A DNA stretch of 64,000 nucleotides, taken from contig NZ_VWWO01000002.1 of the NCBI RefSeq assembly GCF_011752935.1, positions 1,674,001 through 1,738,000 of the forward strand, in the 5' to 3' direction. Numbering within the stretch: position 1 is the first letter of the stretch; the number at the start of each line of letters is the position of its first letter. Shown here one piece after another: positions 1 through 9,751 of the stretch. Below the pieces are notes generated by a model that saw only the letters and a list, made by a program, of their open reading frames with translations, made no database searches and was not told the DNA's origin. The position numbers and the translations under genes are program-made. Origin of the DNA: Chitinophaga sp. Cy-1792. GTDB taxonomy: Bacteria; Bacteroidota; Bacteroidia; Chitinophagales; Chitinophagaceae.

Positions 1-2115
1 CCACGTGGCCTCCCGTCTGAACAACAAACCTACGACCGCCTGGGCGAGGTTTTTCATAATGCCAGTCTGCAAAACTATAACCTATCGCTCTCCGGTGGCA
101 ATAAAGAAACAAAATACTATATGGGTGGCGGCTATTCCCGCCAGGGTTCTATCCTGCAACCAATGTGGTTCGATAGGGTGAGCTTCAAACTCAACCTGGA
201 CCAGCGTCTCAACGATCGTATCACGGTAGGTACCAGCAATAGCTTCTCCCGCAGTTACCGCAACCAGGGCCGCTCCGGTGATGGGCCGCAGGGAGGCCTC
301 CTCCAGGCTGCGTTGCATACGCCTACCTATCTGCCGGAAGTGAATGCTGATGGTACACCTGCCCGCTGGGCGGGCTTCGATAACGTGCAGGTGCTTATCA
401 ATAACTATGATGTTAATACAACCAGCCTGCGTTATATAGGTAATATTTATGCAGATGCCAACATTCTGCCCGACCTGAAGTTTCGTACTACCTTCAGTCT
501 CGACTATAACAACTATAACGAATCGGAATACTGGAATAATCTGACCCAGCTGGGAGCTGCACCCACCAACGGGCTCGCTACCTCTGCCATCACTTCCAAT
601 ACGGCATGGATAAACGAACAGACATTATCCTACCGTAAACAGGTGGCTACCGGCCATTTCCTGGGCGTGCTCATAGGGAATACCATCCAGAGTAATACTA
701 TCGCGGTCACGTCCGCACAAGGCACCGGCTTCGCAAGTAATTCCTATAAGGATATATCGTCGGCGGCTATACGTACTTCCGGACAAACCTGGACGAAAGT
801 AAACCTTGCGTCATTCTTCTCCCGCATCGACTACAACTATGCTGGTAAATATTACCTGGAAGCCAGCATCCGCGCGGATGGCTCTTCTAAATTCGGACAG
901 GATAGCCGCTGGGGCTACTTCCCGGCTGTAGGCGCTTCCTGGCGTATCAAAGAAGAAAAATTCCTGAAAGATGATAACCGCATCAGCGACCTTAAAATCA
1001 GGGCTTCCTACGGTGTTACCGGCAACCAGGCCGGTATCGATAACTTCGCCTCTCAAGGCCTCTGGAGCGGTGGATGGGGGTACCCGGATGGTAGTACCGG
1101 CGATCAGCCGGGAACTGCGCCGCAACAGCTTTCCAATCAGCACCTCCAATGGGAAAGGACCAGCCAGGCCAATGCCGGTCTCGATCTTGGCCTCTTCGAC
1201 GGCCGTATCAGCCTCACTGCCGACGTTTACTATAAATATACTTCCAATGTACTGCTACGCCTGCCAGTACAAGGCAGCACCGGCTTCAGCTCCTTCAATA
1301 GCAATGCCGGCGAAATCAGTAATAAAGGGTATGAACTGGGTATCAATTCGGTAAATATCACCAATAAAGATTTTACCTGGAATACCAATTTCAGTATCTC
1401 CGGAAATACCAACAGGATTGAAAAACTGCCGACGCCTATCTACCAGTATAACCGCGATTGGATTATCATGCAGCAGGGTGCCCCGATGTATTCCTTCTGG
1501 CTCTATAAACAATTAGGGGTAGATAGTAAAACGGGCGACGTGATATTTGAAGGTGCCCAGAATGGTAAATTGCCGGTGTCTGCCAGAAAGGTAATGGGCA
1601 ATGCGATGCCTAAATTCTTCGGCGGTATCAGCAATACCTTCTCCTATAAAGGTTTTGACCTCAGTGTGCTGTTCTCTTATCAATATGGTAACAATGTTTA
1701 TAACCTGAATAAATTCTTCGGGGAAGGTGGTGGTACCCGCGATGCCAACCGTGTGCTCTTTGCTGATCAGCTAAACCGCTGGCAGAAACCTGGCGATGTT
1801 ACCGATGTACCCCGACTCACTGCCTATGGCCTCAACTATACGGTCGACCAGAACAGCCGCTTCCTCGAGGATGGCTCTTTCCTGCGCCTCAAAACGGTGA
1901 CGCTCAGTTATACAGTGCCTAAGTCTGTCAGCCAGCACCTGCGTATTCATCAGCTGCGTGTATACGTGATCGGTAGTAACCTGTGGCTGCTGACCAAATA
2001 CACCGGACCAGACCCGGAAGCAAACGTAACGTCTATTCAAACGGTACAGGGCCTGGATCTGGGCACGCCGCCACAACCACGCAGTGTACAGGCTGGTGTT
2101 AATCTCACGCTTTAA
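1..2115 (+). CDS. SusC/RagA-type TonB-dependent outer-membrane transporter, C-terminal part
   Basis: The frame is open from base 1, so the gene starts before the window; 704 codons are visible. They hold most of the 22-strand beta-barrel: alternating hydrophobic and aromatic strands, the barrel phrase YYLEASIRADGSSKFG near base 848, and a C-terminus ending in aromatic/hydrophobic strands (VQAGVNLTL) as usual for this family. Proteins of this kind import bulky ligands through the outer membrane using TonB energy, with SusD as the lid. The SusD gene follows after 12 bases, and six further genes of sulfur/redox character follow with gaps of 40 bases or less, so the cargo may be a sulfur compound rather than a plain glycan (inference). 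The plug and TonB box lie outside the window. Confidence 0.95.
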   Translation, partial: PRGLPSEQQTYDRLGEVFHNASLQNYNLSLSGGNKETKYYMGGGYSRQGSILQPMWFDRVSFKLNLDQRLNDRITVGTSNSFSRSYRNQGRSGDGPQGGLLQAALHTPTYLPEVNADGTPARWAGFDNVQVLINNYDVNTTSLRYIGNIYADANILPDLKFRTTFSLDYNNYNESEYWNNLTQLGAAPTNGLATSAITSNTAWINEQTLSYRKQVATGHFLGVLIGNTIQSNTIAVTSAQGTGFASNSYKDISSAAIRTSGQTWTKVNLASFFSRIDYNYAGKYYLEASIRADGSSKFGQDSRWGYFPAVGASWRIKEEKFLKDDNRISDLKIRASYGVTGNQAGIDNFASQGLWSGGWGYPDGSTGDQPGTAPQQLSNQHLQWERTSQANAGLDLGLFDGRISLTADVYYKYTSNVLLRLPVQGSTGFSSFNSNAGEISNKGYELGINSVNITNKDFTWNTNFSISGNTNRIEKLPTPIYQYNRDWIIMQQGAPMYSFWLYKQLGVDSKTGDVIFEGAQNGKLPVSARKVMGNAMPKFFGGISNTFSYKGFDLSVLFSYQYGNNVYNLNKFFGEGGGTRDANRVLFADQLNRWQKPGDVTDVPRLTAYGLNYTVDQNSRFLEDGSFLRLKTVTLSYTVPKSVSQHLRIHQLRVYVIGSNLWLLTKYTGPDPEANVTSIQTVQGLDLGTPPQPRSVQAGVNLTL

Positions 2116-2127
2116 TTTCAATCGCAA

Positions 2128-3486
2128 ATGACCATGAAACGTTTTCTTATATATACCATCATCCTGTCTGCTGCTATGTGGATGGTTGCCTGCAATAAAT
2201 TCCTGGATGTAACACCAAAGGATGCAGTGTCTGATGAATTGACGATAGTAGATAAAACCTCCGCCCAGACAGCTTTGCGGGGCACCTATCGTAAACTGGC
2301 TGCTGATGGTTACTATGGCAGCCTGTTCCAGACTTTCGGTTACCTGCCGGGTGATAATGTGCAATGGACAGGCTCCCAGTCTATAATACAGCAGTTTATT
2401 ACGCACCAGATTTCTGCTGATAATGGCAACCTGGCCAGTGTATGGTCTGCTATTTATGCCACGATCAATAGCGCCAACCATGTGATTACCAAAGTCCCTA
2501 CGGTAACGGATGCTACTTTCGCTACTGCCGACAGAAACCAGCTCATAGGCGAAGCGCTGTTTATCCGCGCGCTCTGCTTTTTCGACCTGGCCAGAACATG
2601 GGGAAATGTACAAATAACGTTAACGCCTACACTGGCAGTTACTGATAAAACCAATATAGCACAGAGCACACAGTCTGCCGTATACGACCAGGTGCTCACC
2701 GACCTCAACGCGGCGGAACAATTGTTGCAATTGCCTGGTGTTGCCAATCCTGTAAGGGTTAACCTGGAAACGGTATGGGCGCTGAAATCCCGTTATTACC
2801 TCTATCGTGGTCAGTGGGATAATGCTGCCGCCTATGCTGCCAAAGTACTGGCAGATAAGAATTTCTACCAGCTGCTGAAGCCATTCTCTTCTTTCTTTTC
2901 TCCTGCAAGTGCTATTGCTACCAAAGAATCAGTGTTTGAATTGTCGTACAGCGCTACCTATTCCAATGGCCATCGTAACTACTGGCAGCCCCCTGCAAAT
3001 GGCGGTACCCGCCAATGGGCGCCTAACGATGCTTTCGTGGCACTGGTAAATAATGCTGCCATCGGCGGAAACAGGAACGTGTTGGTAGCTAAAACTTCAG
3101 CAGGACTCTGGTACGGCAACCTCTATTACAGAAGCCCGGCCACTGATCCGGCGTACATCATCCGAATCGCAGAGATTTATCTCGTATATGCGGAAGCGTT
3201 AGCTAATCAAAATAAATTGCTGGAAGCAGTAGTACCGCTGAACGCTGTCCGCGACAGAGCCGGACTGCCGCCAACAACAGCCACCACACAGGCTGATATA
3301 CTCCTGGCTATCGAAAATGAAAGAAGAATTGAATTCGCCCTGGAACCTCACCGGTGGTTCGACCTCGTACGCACCAACAGGGCAGCAGCCGTGCTTGGGG
3401 TAACAGATCCTAAACAATATCTCTTCCCAATCCCGGCCCAGGAAATCGTTTTGTCTAACGGCAAACTCACGCAGAATCCGCAATGA
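2128..3486 (+). CDS. SusD/RagB family nutrient-binding outer-membrane lipoprotein
   Basis: A 452-residue protein with a lipoprotein signal ending at Cys22 (WMVAC), so it is anchored at the cell surface, where SusD proteins cap the SusC porin and bind the ligand. Family marks are the tetratricopeptide-like helices, the segment YAEALANQNKLLEAVVPLNA and the C-terminal RRIEFALEPHRWFDLVRTNRA region (each typical of RagB/SusD). The protein is at the short end of the family range. A second ATG lies two codons downstream and gives an equally good signal peptide. It sits 12 bases behind the SusC gene and 19 bases ahead of the first DoxX-like gene, consistent with one transcript. Ligand unknown. Confidence 0.95.
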   Translation: MTMKRFLIYTIILSAAMWMVACNKFLDVTPKDAVSDELTIVDKTSAQTALRGTYRKLAADGYYGSLFQTFGYLPGDNVQWTGSQSIIQQFITHQISADNGNLASVWSAIYATINSANHVITKVPTVTDATFATADRNQLIGEALFIRALCFFDLARTWGNVQITLTPTLAVTDKTNIAQSTQSAVYDQVLTDLNAAEQLLQLPGVANPVRVNLETVWALKSRYYLYRGQWDNAAAYAAKVLADKNFYQLLKPFSSFFSPASAIATKESVFELSYSATYSNGHRNYWQPPANGGTRQWAPNDAFVALVNNAAIGGNRNVLVAKTSAGLWYGNLYYRSPATDPAYIIRIAEIYLVYAEALANQNKLLEAVVPLNAVRDRAGLPPTTATTQADILLAIENERRIEFALEPHRWFDLVRTNRAAAVLGVTDPKQYLFPIPAQEIVLSNGKLTQNPQ

Positions 3487-3505
3487 TCATCATAAATACA
3501 ATCGT

Positions 3506-4852
3506 ATGAATGCTTATTCTTCATCAGCTGAAACCCGCAGCTGGAAACATTTTGAGAAATTGTTGTTCAGAGTGGTATTTGTATATTTTTTATTGCAGAT
3601 CTTTCCACTCGACACTGCCTTTTATAACACCTTATTTCACCTGGACTGGTCAAACATCCAGTACCAGGACATTTTCAATCTTGCACACTATGCCACGCAT
3701 ATTGGCGCCGGCCAGGCTACTTTTGCAGACTGGGGTATTCTCCTGCTGATAGCCCTGGTTGCCGCCGCTGTATGGACTTACACGGATAATAATCAAACGG
3801 ATAATTATAACAGGCTGTGGTACTGGCTACGTGTATTCGCGCGCTACCGCCTGGCTTTAGCCGTGCTGGCATACGGCTTTATCAAATTTTTCCCGTTGCA
3901 GTCGCCATACCCATCTATCAGTAATTTAAATACAGCTTATGGTGATTTTAACCGCTGGAAGCTGTTTTCACTGAGTCTGGGTATTGTTCCCGGGTATGAA
4001 TCCTTTCTGGGACTGGTAGAAATGCTGCTGGCGCTGTTACTGTTAAATAGAAGAACTGCCGGCATTGCGGCATTTCTCTTCCTGATTTTCGGCGGCAATG
4101 TATTCATGTCCAATATCGCGTATGAAGGTGGAGACACGGTATATAGTCTGTACCTCATTACCCTGGCCATGTTGATTTTCAGCTATGATGCCCTACGCGT
4201 ATTCCGCTTGCTGATATTACAATTGCCAACAGCGGCAGGCCCTTTCAAACCTACATTTACCGGCAACTGGCGGAATGTAAGGCTTGGATTGAAGTCGCTT
4301 TTTATACTGCTGTTCATTGTGGTGTATGGCGTGAAAACCAGCAATGGCGCGAAGAATGATCCGTATCAGTTCCCTGCGGGGAAAGGCCTGCAAGGTCTTG
4401 CAGGGATTTATAATGTCAGCACTTTTGTGATCAATAAAGATACGCTTCCGTATGCTCCGAATGACTCCATCCGTTGGAAGGACGTGGTTTTTGAAGAATG
4501 GAATACACTCAGCATCCGCACAAATCAGCCGGTAACAATAGATGAAAATAACCGGCACCTTGTGCCTAAAGGAGACGAAGCACGTAATTACGAAGCGGAG
4601 GGTACCAATGCCAGACGCTATTACAGCTATAGGGCTGACACCCTGCAGGATCGTTTATTACTAACCAATAAGAACCCACATTACCCTGCTGATAGTATTG
4701 CATTGCAGCTGGTAAGAACAGGAGCGGACCAGCTGCGCCTTGCCGGACGCACGGCTGCCGGCGATTCCCTGTGGGTGGTATTGGATAAGCTGCCTAAGCA
4801 ATACCTGCTCAAAGAAGCTGCCAGCGGCCGTACAAAGAAATTAAAACTCTAA
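3506..4852 (+). CDS. DoxX-like integral membrane protein with C-terminal periplasmic domain (first of two tandem paralogues)
   Basis: A 448-residue protein. The first about 280 residues contain several hydrophobic helices, including RYRLALAVLAYGFIKFFPLQ and GLVEMLLALLLLNRRTAGIA, the pattern of DoxX/DoxD-type quinone-linked membrane proteins. After a last helix (near residues 265-285) comes a soluble domain of about 160 residues, probably periplasmic. Known DoxX relatives include DoxD of thiosulfate:quinone oxidoreductase; that function is only suggested here by context. The next gene is a clear paralogue sharing motifs such as YYWLRV, QxPYPS and the domain beginning GxYNVxxFxIN. The surrounding genes encode a cytochrome c and a sulfite dehydrogenase. 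I do not recognise the soluble domain. Confidence 0.75.
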   Translation: MNAYSSSAETRSWKHFEKLLFRVVFVYFLLQIFPLDTAFYNTLFHLDWSNIQYQDIFNLAHYATHIGAGQATFADWGILLLIALVAAAVWTYTDNNQTDNYNRLWYWLRVFARYRLALAVLAYGFIKFFPLQSPYPSISNLNTAYGDFNRWKLFSLSLGIVPGYESFLGLVEMLLALLLLNRRTAGIAAFLFLIFGGNVFMSNIAYEGGDTVYSLYLITLAMLIFSYDALRVFRLLILQLPTAAGPFKPTFTGNWRNVRLGLKSLFILLFIVVYGVKTSNGAKNDPYQFPAGKGLQGLAGIYNVSTFVINKDTLPYAPNDSIRWKDVVFEEWNTLSIRTNQPVTIDENNRHLVPKGDEARNYEAEGTNARRYYSYRADTLQDRLLLTNKNPHYPADSIALQLVRTGADQLRLAGRTAAGDSLWVVLDKLPKQYLLKEAASGRTKKLKL

Positions 4853-4870
4853 CTGCTAAATAATTGCCTT

Positions 4871-6514
4871 ATGGCTCATTCTGCAACAACATTGACACCG
4901 TCACCGGAAACTGCCGCAGGCAAGCTGCCTCCGTTGCAGCCGCAGGCACCATGGAAGGCTTATCAGCGCCTGCTTTTCAGGATTGCCTTTATCTTCTTCA
5001 TCGCTATCTCCATCCCCAATACACCGGAATGGTATACACAACTGATAGCGTTGAACTGGCTGCATCTCAACTACCGCGACCTGTATGATATCGCAAGGTT
5101 TGGTTCAGGTATCAACTTCTTCGGAAATACCATTTTCGGTTCTTCACTGCTGGGATATGCCAATTGGATCATCACTGCGCTGGTAGCCACAGCGGGAGGC
5201 TTGCTATGGACACTCGTCGCGTATATACGAAAATCTCCGCGCCAGGAATATACGACCTTGTACTACTGGCTGCGTGTAGTCGTTCGGTATAGGGCAGGCA
5301 TTGGCATCATCGGGTTTGGCTTTACAAAGCTGCTGCCGGTGCAAATGCCATATCCATCACTCGGACTGCTGAATACCAATTTCGGAGATTTTACCGCACA
5401 GAAAATATACTGGCTCTCCATCGGTATTGTACCATGGTACCAGGTATTTGCGGGTGTGGTAGAAGTTACCGCAGGTACATTATTGTTTTTCAGGAAGACG
5501 ACCACCCTGGGCGCGATACTGTTATTTGCAGCCCTTGGCGATATCGTATACGTGAATTTTGCCTATGATGGCGGCGTTCATGTATACAGCAGCTACTTTG
5601 TGCTGCTGGCAGCATTTCTCCTGATAGCAGATGTACCCAATATTGTGCGTTTATTAATTCAGGAGAGATTTACCAGCCCTGTACACTTTTACCCAACCCT
5701 CTCCCGTGCGGCAAACATCGGCAGGATATCGCTGAAATCCTTTACCATCTTCCTGTTTCTGTTCGTACTGTTTTATCTGCAATTGATAAACTTCCTGTAC
5801 GATCCCTATAAACAGCCTGCTGTGGCGGGTGTGAAGGAATTACGTGGTAATTATAATGTGACAGAATTCCGTATCAACGGTACACTGCTGCCTTACAATC
5901 CACTGGATACCATTCGCTGGCAGGAAGCTACTTTTGAAGACTGGTCTACCTTTACGTTCAGGGTCAATAAACCGCATAAGCTGGACCTCAGCAATGGCGG
6001 CGGTGATCCGCAGCGGGATGTAAACAGGACCTTCGAAATCACAGGTGTGGCTGGCGGACAAAGGGCCTTTCACTATTATGCAGATGAAATAAATCATACC
6101 CTCTACCTGGAAGATAAATACAAGGATATCCCGGATAGAAGAAATAAAACCGCTGGTGTTGGGGGAGATGGCGGTACCGACTTCAATCTCGGTACTGGCC
6201 TGCCTGCCAGGGATACCATTGCGGATAACAGTCAGCATGATAACTGGATACCTGCAGCAGCACGCAAAAACATTGGCGACGAATCCCTGAAAATAGATCC
6301 CCGTGCACTCACTGCCCGCCGGGCAAGAGATTACGCCGCCACACCTAAAAAAGAAAAAAGAAAACGTTTTGTGGTGAGCTACCAGACAGCCGACGGTAAT
6401 AAAATTATTCTCTCCGGTAAAGATGAAGATAAGAATGATATCTATGTAGTGCTGGAGCGGGCAGACAGGCATTATGCCCTGACAACTCCCGGGCTTATGG
6501 CCGGAAAATATTAA
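4871..6514 (+). CDS. DoxX-like integral membrane protein with extended C-terminal domain (second tandem paralogue)
   Basis: A 547-residue paralogue of the protein encoded just upstream (18-base gap). Shared blocks include the YYWLRVVVRYRAGIGIIGFG helix, PVQMPYPSLGLLNTNFGDF, IVPWYQVFAGVVEVTAG and the soluble-domain start NYNVTEFRINGTLLPYNP. Its C-terminal domain carries an insertion of roughly 80 residues with a glycine-rich stretch (AGVGGDGGTDFNLGTG) and a basic segment (KKEKRKR) that the first copy lacks. Probably an inner-membrane quinone-interacting protein with a periplasmic module; the role is inferred only from neighbours. Two unequal paralogues in tandem suggest either a heteromer or functional divergence after duplication. 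Confidence 0.75.
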   Translation: MAHSATTLTPSPETAAGKLPPLQPQAPWKAYQRLLFRIAFIFFIAISIPNTPEWYTQLIALNWLHLNYRDLYDIARFGSGINFFGNTIFGSSLLGYANWIITALVATAGGLLWTLVAYIRKSPRQEYTTLYYWLRVVVRYRAGIGIIGFGFTKLLPVQMPYPSLGLLNTNFGDFTAQKIYWLSIGIVPWYQVFAGVVEVTAGTLLFFRKTTTLGAILLFAALGDIVYVNFAYDGGVHVYSSYFVLLAAFLLIADVPNIVRLLIQERFTSPVHFYPTLSRAANIGRISLKSFTIFLFLFVLFYLQLINFLYDPYKQPAVAGVKELRGNYNVTEFRINGTLLPYNPLDTIRWQEATFEDWSTFTFRVNKPHKLDLSNGGGDPQRDVNRTFEITGVAGGQRAFHYYADEINHTLYLEDKYKDIPDRRNKTAGVGGDGGTDFNLGTGLPARDTIADNSQHDNWIPAAARKNIGDESLKIDPRALTARRARDYAATPKKEKRKRFVVSYQTADGNKIILSGKDEDKNDIYVVLERADRHYALTTPGLMAGKY

Positions 6515-6519
6515 CGTGT

Positions 6520-7053
6520 ATGTATAAACGAATTATTTTTTCTGCTGCCATATTCATCGCTGCCTGCCATAGTGCTTCGGAAAAGCCTGCGCACTATGGG
6601 TTCGGGCGCTCTGCCACACAACATGAAATTGATTCGCAGAATATTTCCATCGCCACAGACGGAAAAGGACTCCCGCCAGGCGCAGGAAAGGTATCCGCCG
6701 GCAGAATAATATTTATTGCAAGATGTGCACCATGCCATGGTCCTACAGGTACAGAGGTGCCAGAAAATAGGTTGGTGGCGCCATTCGGAGATACAGCCCA
6801 TGTAAAGGCCATCGGTAATTACTGGCCATATGCGACCACCTTGTTCGATTATATCCGCCGCGCCATGCCTTTCAATGCGCCTGGTTCATTGACCAATGAA
6901 GAAGTTTATCACCTGACAGCATTCCTGCTTTATAGCAATAAAATTATTGACAGTACCACTATCGTCAACGCACATACGCTGCCGGCCATCGTCATGCCGG
7001 CTAAGAAAATGTTTGTAGACGATGATCGAAGGGGTGGACATGAAGTACGTTAA
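6520..7053 (+). CDS. Lipoprotein cytochrome c, probable electron acceptor of the adjacent sulfite dehydrogenase
   Basis: A 177-residue protein with one haem-c motif, C69-A-P-C72-H73, and a likely axial Met at about residue 116 in RRAMPFNAPGSL. The N-terminus ends in a lipobox-like IAAC16, so it is probably a membrane-anchored periplasmic cytochrome. The layout resembles class I cytochromes that take electrons from SorA/SoxC-type sulfite dehydrogenases (SorB, SoxD). The gene begins 5 bases after the second DoxX-like gene and ends 16 bases before the sulfite dehydrogenase gene, which supports a direct enzyme-acceptor pairing (inference). Confidence 0.85.
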   Translation: MYKRIIFSAAIFIAACHSASEKPAHYGFGRSATQHEIDSQNISIATDGKGLPPGAGKVSAGRIIFIARCAPCHGPTGTEVPENRLVAPFGDTAHVKAIGNYWPYATTLFDYIRRAMPFNAPGSLTNEEVYHLTAFLLYSNKIIDSTTIVNAHTLPAIVMPAKKMFVDDDRRGGHEVR

Positions 7054-7069
7054 AATCGGTTGATCAGCG

Positions 7070-8281
7070 ATGGAGAAAGATAAATTACCAAGAAGAACAC
7101 TATTAAGAGCTGCCGCCGTTACCGCGCTGGGGGCCATTATTCCCGGTGCAGCAGCCCGGCAGGCCAATGACCCGGCTACCGCCGACCCTACAAAAACGCC
7201 TGGCGCTCCGGTTGGTAAGGTAGGCACCAGGTCTCCTTACGAACAGCTACAGAAGAAAGCGTCCGATATCTCTGCAAGGGCGCCGCTACAGGATTTTTAC
7301 GGTATCATCACCCCGTCGGACCTTCATTTCGAACGGAGCCACAACGGTGTACCTGCCATCCATCCAGATAAGTACGAACTACTCATTCATGGTATGGTGG
7401 AAAGGCCCATGGTATTCACCCTCCGCGACCTGAAGCGGTTTCCGGCATTGTCACGCATTGCTTTTATAGAATGTAGTGGTAACTTCAGAACAGGAAAGGA
7501 AACGATGACACCGCAGGAAATATGCGGCCTCACCAGTCAGAGTGAGTGGACAGGCGTCATGCTCAGTACACTCTTCAGAGAAGTAGGCGTGCACCCAAAG
7601 GCAACCTGGTTCCTGGCCGAAGGCTCCGATGCCGCCGTCATGACACGCAGCATCCCTGTAAGCAAAGGCTGGAGCGACGCCATGATCGCCTACGGACAGA
7701 ACGGAGAAGCAATCAGGCCCGAGCAAGGCTACCCGGCACGGCTTTTTCTTCCCGGCTGGGAAGGAAATACCAACGTGAAATGGATACGCCGTATAGAGCT
7801 GACCGATAAGCCTTTCATGACGCGGGAGGAAACATCCAAATACACAGAAACGATCAAAGGCGGGAAAATAAGGCAGTTCAGCTTCGATATGGATGCCCGT
7901 TCCATCATCACCTATCCTGCCTTTCCGCAGCAGGTAGAAAGAGGCTGGATAGAAATTCGTGGCATCGCATGGAGCGGCCGCGGAAAAATTGAGCGGGTGG
8001 AAATAAGTACCGATGCCGGCAGGCACTGGCAGCCGGCCACCCTGCAGGAACCCGTGCTTGACAAGGCGCATACCTTGTTTCGTTATGGCTGGAAATGGGA
8101 CGGACAAAATACCGAAATTATGAGTCGCGCTGTGGACAACACCGGCTATGTACAGCCTTTTCTGCGCGAGCTGGTGGCTGCACGCGGCAGGGACATGGGC
8201 GGCTATCACGTAAATCCGGTCACTTCCTGGCTCATCCAGCGCGATGGCAAAGTCTTGTTTAAACCAGAAAAATTCAAATGA
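7070..8281 (+). CDS. SoxC/SorA-like molybdenum sulfite dehydrogenase
   Basis: A 403-residue periplasmic oxidoreductase of the sulfite oxidase family. A twin-arginine type leader (PRRTLLR, residues 7-13, then a hydrophobic stretch to an AAA site) precedes the molybdopterin domain. The molybdenum-ligand cysteine is visible as Cys135 in AFIECSGN, and the C-terminal third (about 275-390) fits the Mo-co dimerisation domain (GIAWSGRGKIERVEISTDAG). The family oxidises sulfite to sulfate and passes electrons to cytochrome c; the cytochrome gene is directly upstream. Some relatives act on other substrates (YedY/MsrP reduce methionine sulfoxide), but the length and the C-terminal dimerisation domain favour SoxC/SorA. 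The stop codon overlaps the next start by 4 bases. Confidence 0.88.
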   Translation: MEKDKLPRRTLLRAAAVTALGAIIPGAAARQANDPATADPTKTPGAPVGKVGTRSPYEQLQKKASDISARAPLQDFYGIITPSDLHFERSHNGVPAIHPDKYELLIHGMVERPMVFTLRDLKRFPALSRIAFIECSGNFRTGKETMTPQEICGLTSQSEWTGVMLSTLFREVGVHPKATWFLAEGSDAAVMTRSIPVSKGWSDAMIAYGQNGEAIRPEQGYPARLFLPGWEGNTNVKWIRRIELTDKPFMTREETSKYTETIKGGKIRQFSFDMDARSIITYPAFPQQVERGWIEIRGIAWSGRGKIERVEISTDAGRHWQPATLQEPVLDKAHTLFRYGWKWDGQNTEIMSRAVDNTGYVQPFLRELVAARGRDMGGYHVNPVTSWLIQRDGKVLFKPEKFK

Positions 8282-9711
8282 GTAAAGCAGCGTTTACATA
8301 TGATGCAATAGTAGTAGGAGCGGGGCCTAACGGACTCGCAGCCGCTATTACCCTGCAGCAGCACGGCCTGAAGGTATTGGTGCTGGAAGCAAAAGACACG
8401 GTTGGTGGGGGCACCAGAACGCAGGAACTCACCCTGCCGGGCTTTCACCACGATGTATGTTCGGCGATCCACCCGATGGCGGTGATGTCGCCATTCTTCA
8501 AATCCTTACCCCTGAAGGATTTTGGCCTGGAGCTAATTTACCCGGAAGTAGCAGCGGCACATCCTTTTGATGATGGTAGCGCCGCCGTATTGCTACACGG
8601 TCTGGAGGAAACAGCGCACGGACTCGGCATAGACGCTACCGCTTATCAAAAACTGGTGCAGCCACTGGTCCACGACTGGTCATTGCTTGCCGATGAGATC
8701 CTTTCTCCGCTTGGCTTCCCGCGGCATCCGATGAAAATGGCCAGGTTCGGGTTGTCGGCGATGCAGTCTGCCGCCAGTATAGCAAAGCGTTTCAGGACCC
8801 GTGAAGCCCGTGGCCTCTGGGCAGGACTGGCAGCCCATTCCATGCTGCCACTGACCTCAATGAGCAGTGCGGCCATCGCTTTGGTACTCGGTGCTGCCGG
8901 ACATATCGCCGGATGGCCGCTGGTAAAAAATGGCTCTCATCAAATAAGTAATGCATTATCAGCATATTTTATTAGCTTAGGCGGAGAGATTGAAACAGGC
9001 GTAACAGTGAATAATATAGACAACCTGCCTGCTTCACGTGTCGTACTTTTTGATACAAGCCCGAAACAGTTACTCAGTATTGCGGGAATACGTTTCCCGG
9101 CCAGGTATGCCGCTCAGTTGAGGCGTTACCGTTATGGCCCCGGCGTATTTAAAGTAGACTGGGCACTGGAAGGCCCCGTGCCGTTTGAAAATGAAAAATG
9201 CAGAAAGGCTGGTACCGTGCATCTCGGAAATACCTTTGAAGAAGTGGCCGCTGCCGAAGCATTGTGCTGGCAGGGAAAAACCGCTGAAAAACCTTTTGTA
9301 CTGCTGGCGCAACAGAGTGTGTTCGATGATACCCGCGCCCCTGAAGGGTACCATACAGTTTGGGGTTACTGTCATGTTCCGAATGGTTCCACGGCGGATA
9401 TGACAGAGCTCATAGAAAATCAGGTAGAACGTTTTGCACCGGGATTCAAAAAAAGAATTGTCGCACGCCATACCATGGGCCCTGCGGCTATGCAAAGCTA
9501 CAACCAGAATTATATTGGTGGCGACATCAACGGAGGGGCAATCGACATCCGGCAGCTGTTTACCAGGCCGGTGACGAGCCTGACACCTTATCGTACTGCA
9601 GCAGCAGGCATTTATATCTGCTCTGCTTCTACGCCGCCAGGTGGTGGCGTACATGGCATGTGCGGCTTCAACGCTGCCCGCCAGGTACTGAAAGATCTCC
9701 GCATCGCCTGA
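8278..9711 (+). CDS. FAD-dependent oxidoreductase of the phytoene dehydrogenase-like family (COG1233)
   Basis: A 477-residue flavoprotein. The N-terminal Rossmann motif GAGPNG (residues 14-19) followed by a Glu ending the second strand (VLVLEA) binds FAD; the C-terminal GGGVHGMCGFNAARQVL closes the FAD site as in phytoene desaturase and PYROXD2-like proteins. No carotenoid genes are nearby. The ATGA overlap with the sulfite dehydrogenase gene points to translational coupling, so it may act on the organic part of the imported compound or on a shared intermediate (inference). It has no signal peptide and is probably cytoplasmic. Substrate unknown. Confidence 0.85.
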   Translation: MSKAAFTYDAIVVGAGPNGLAAAITLQQHGLKVLVLEAKDTVGGGTRTQELTLPGFHHDVCSAIHPMAVMSPFFKSLPLKDFGLELIYPEVAAAHPFDDGSAAVLLHGLEETAHGLGIDATAYQKLVQPLVHDWSLLADEILSPLGFPRHPMKMARFGLSAMQSAASIAKRFRTREARGLWAGLAAHSMLPLTSMSSAAIALVLGAAGHIAGWPLVKNGSHQISNALSAYFISLGGEIETGVTVNNIDNLPASRVVLFDTSPKQLLSIAGIRFPARYAAQLRRYRYGPGVFKVDWALEGPVPFENEKCRKAGTVHLGNTFEEVAAAEALCWQGKTAEKPFVLLAQQSVFDDTRAPEGYHTVWGYCHVPNGSTADMTELIENQVERFAPGFKKRIVARHTMGPAAMQSYNQNYIGGDINGGAIDIRQLFTRPVTSLTPYRTAAAGIYICSASTPPGGGVHGMCGFNAARQVLKDLRIA

Positions 9712-9751
9712 ACAAATCAGTGTCTTTTAAAAATTAAATAAGTGATTATCC

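Noticed and set aside
1771..2613. A 280-codon frame on the - strand across the SusC/SusD junction
   Set aside because: It overlaps two clear genes on the other strand and shows no motif or signal peptide.
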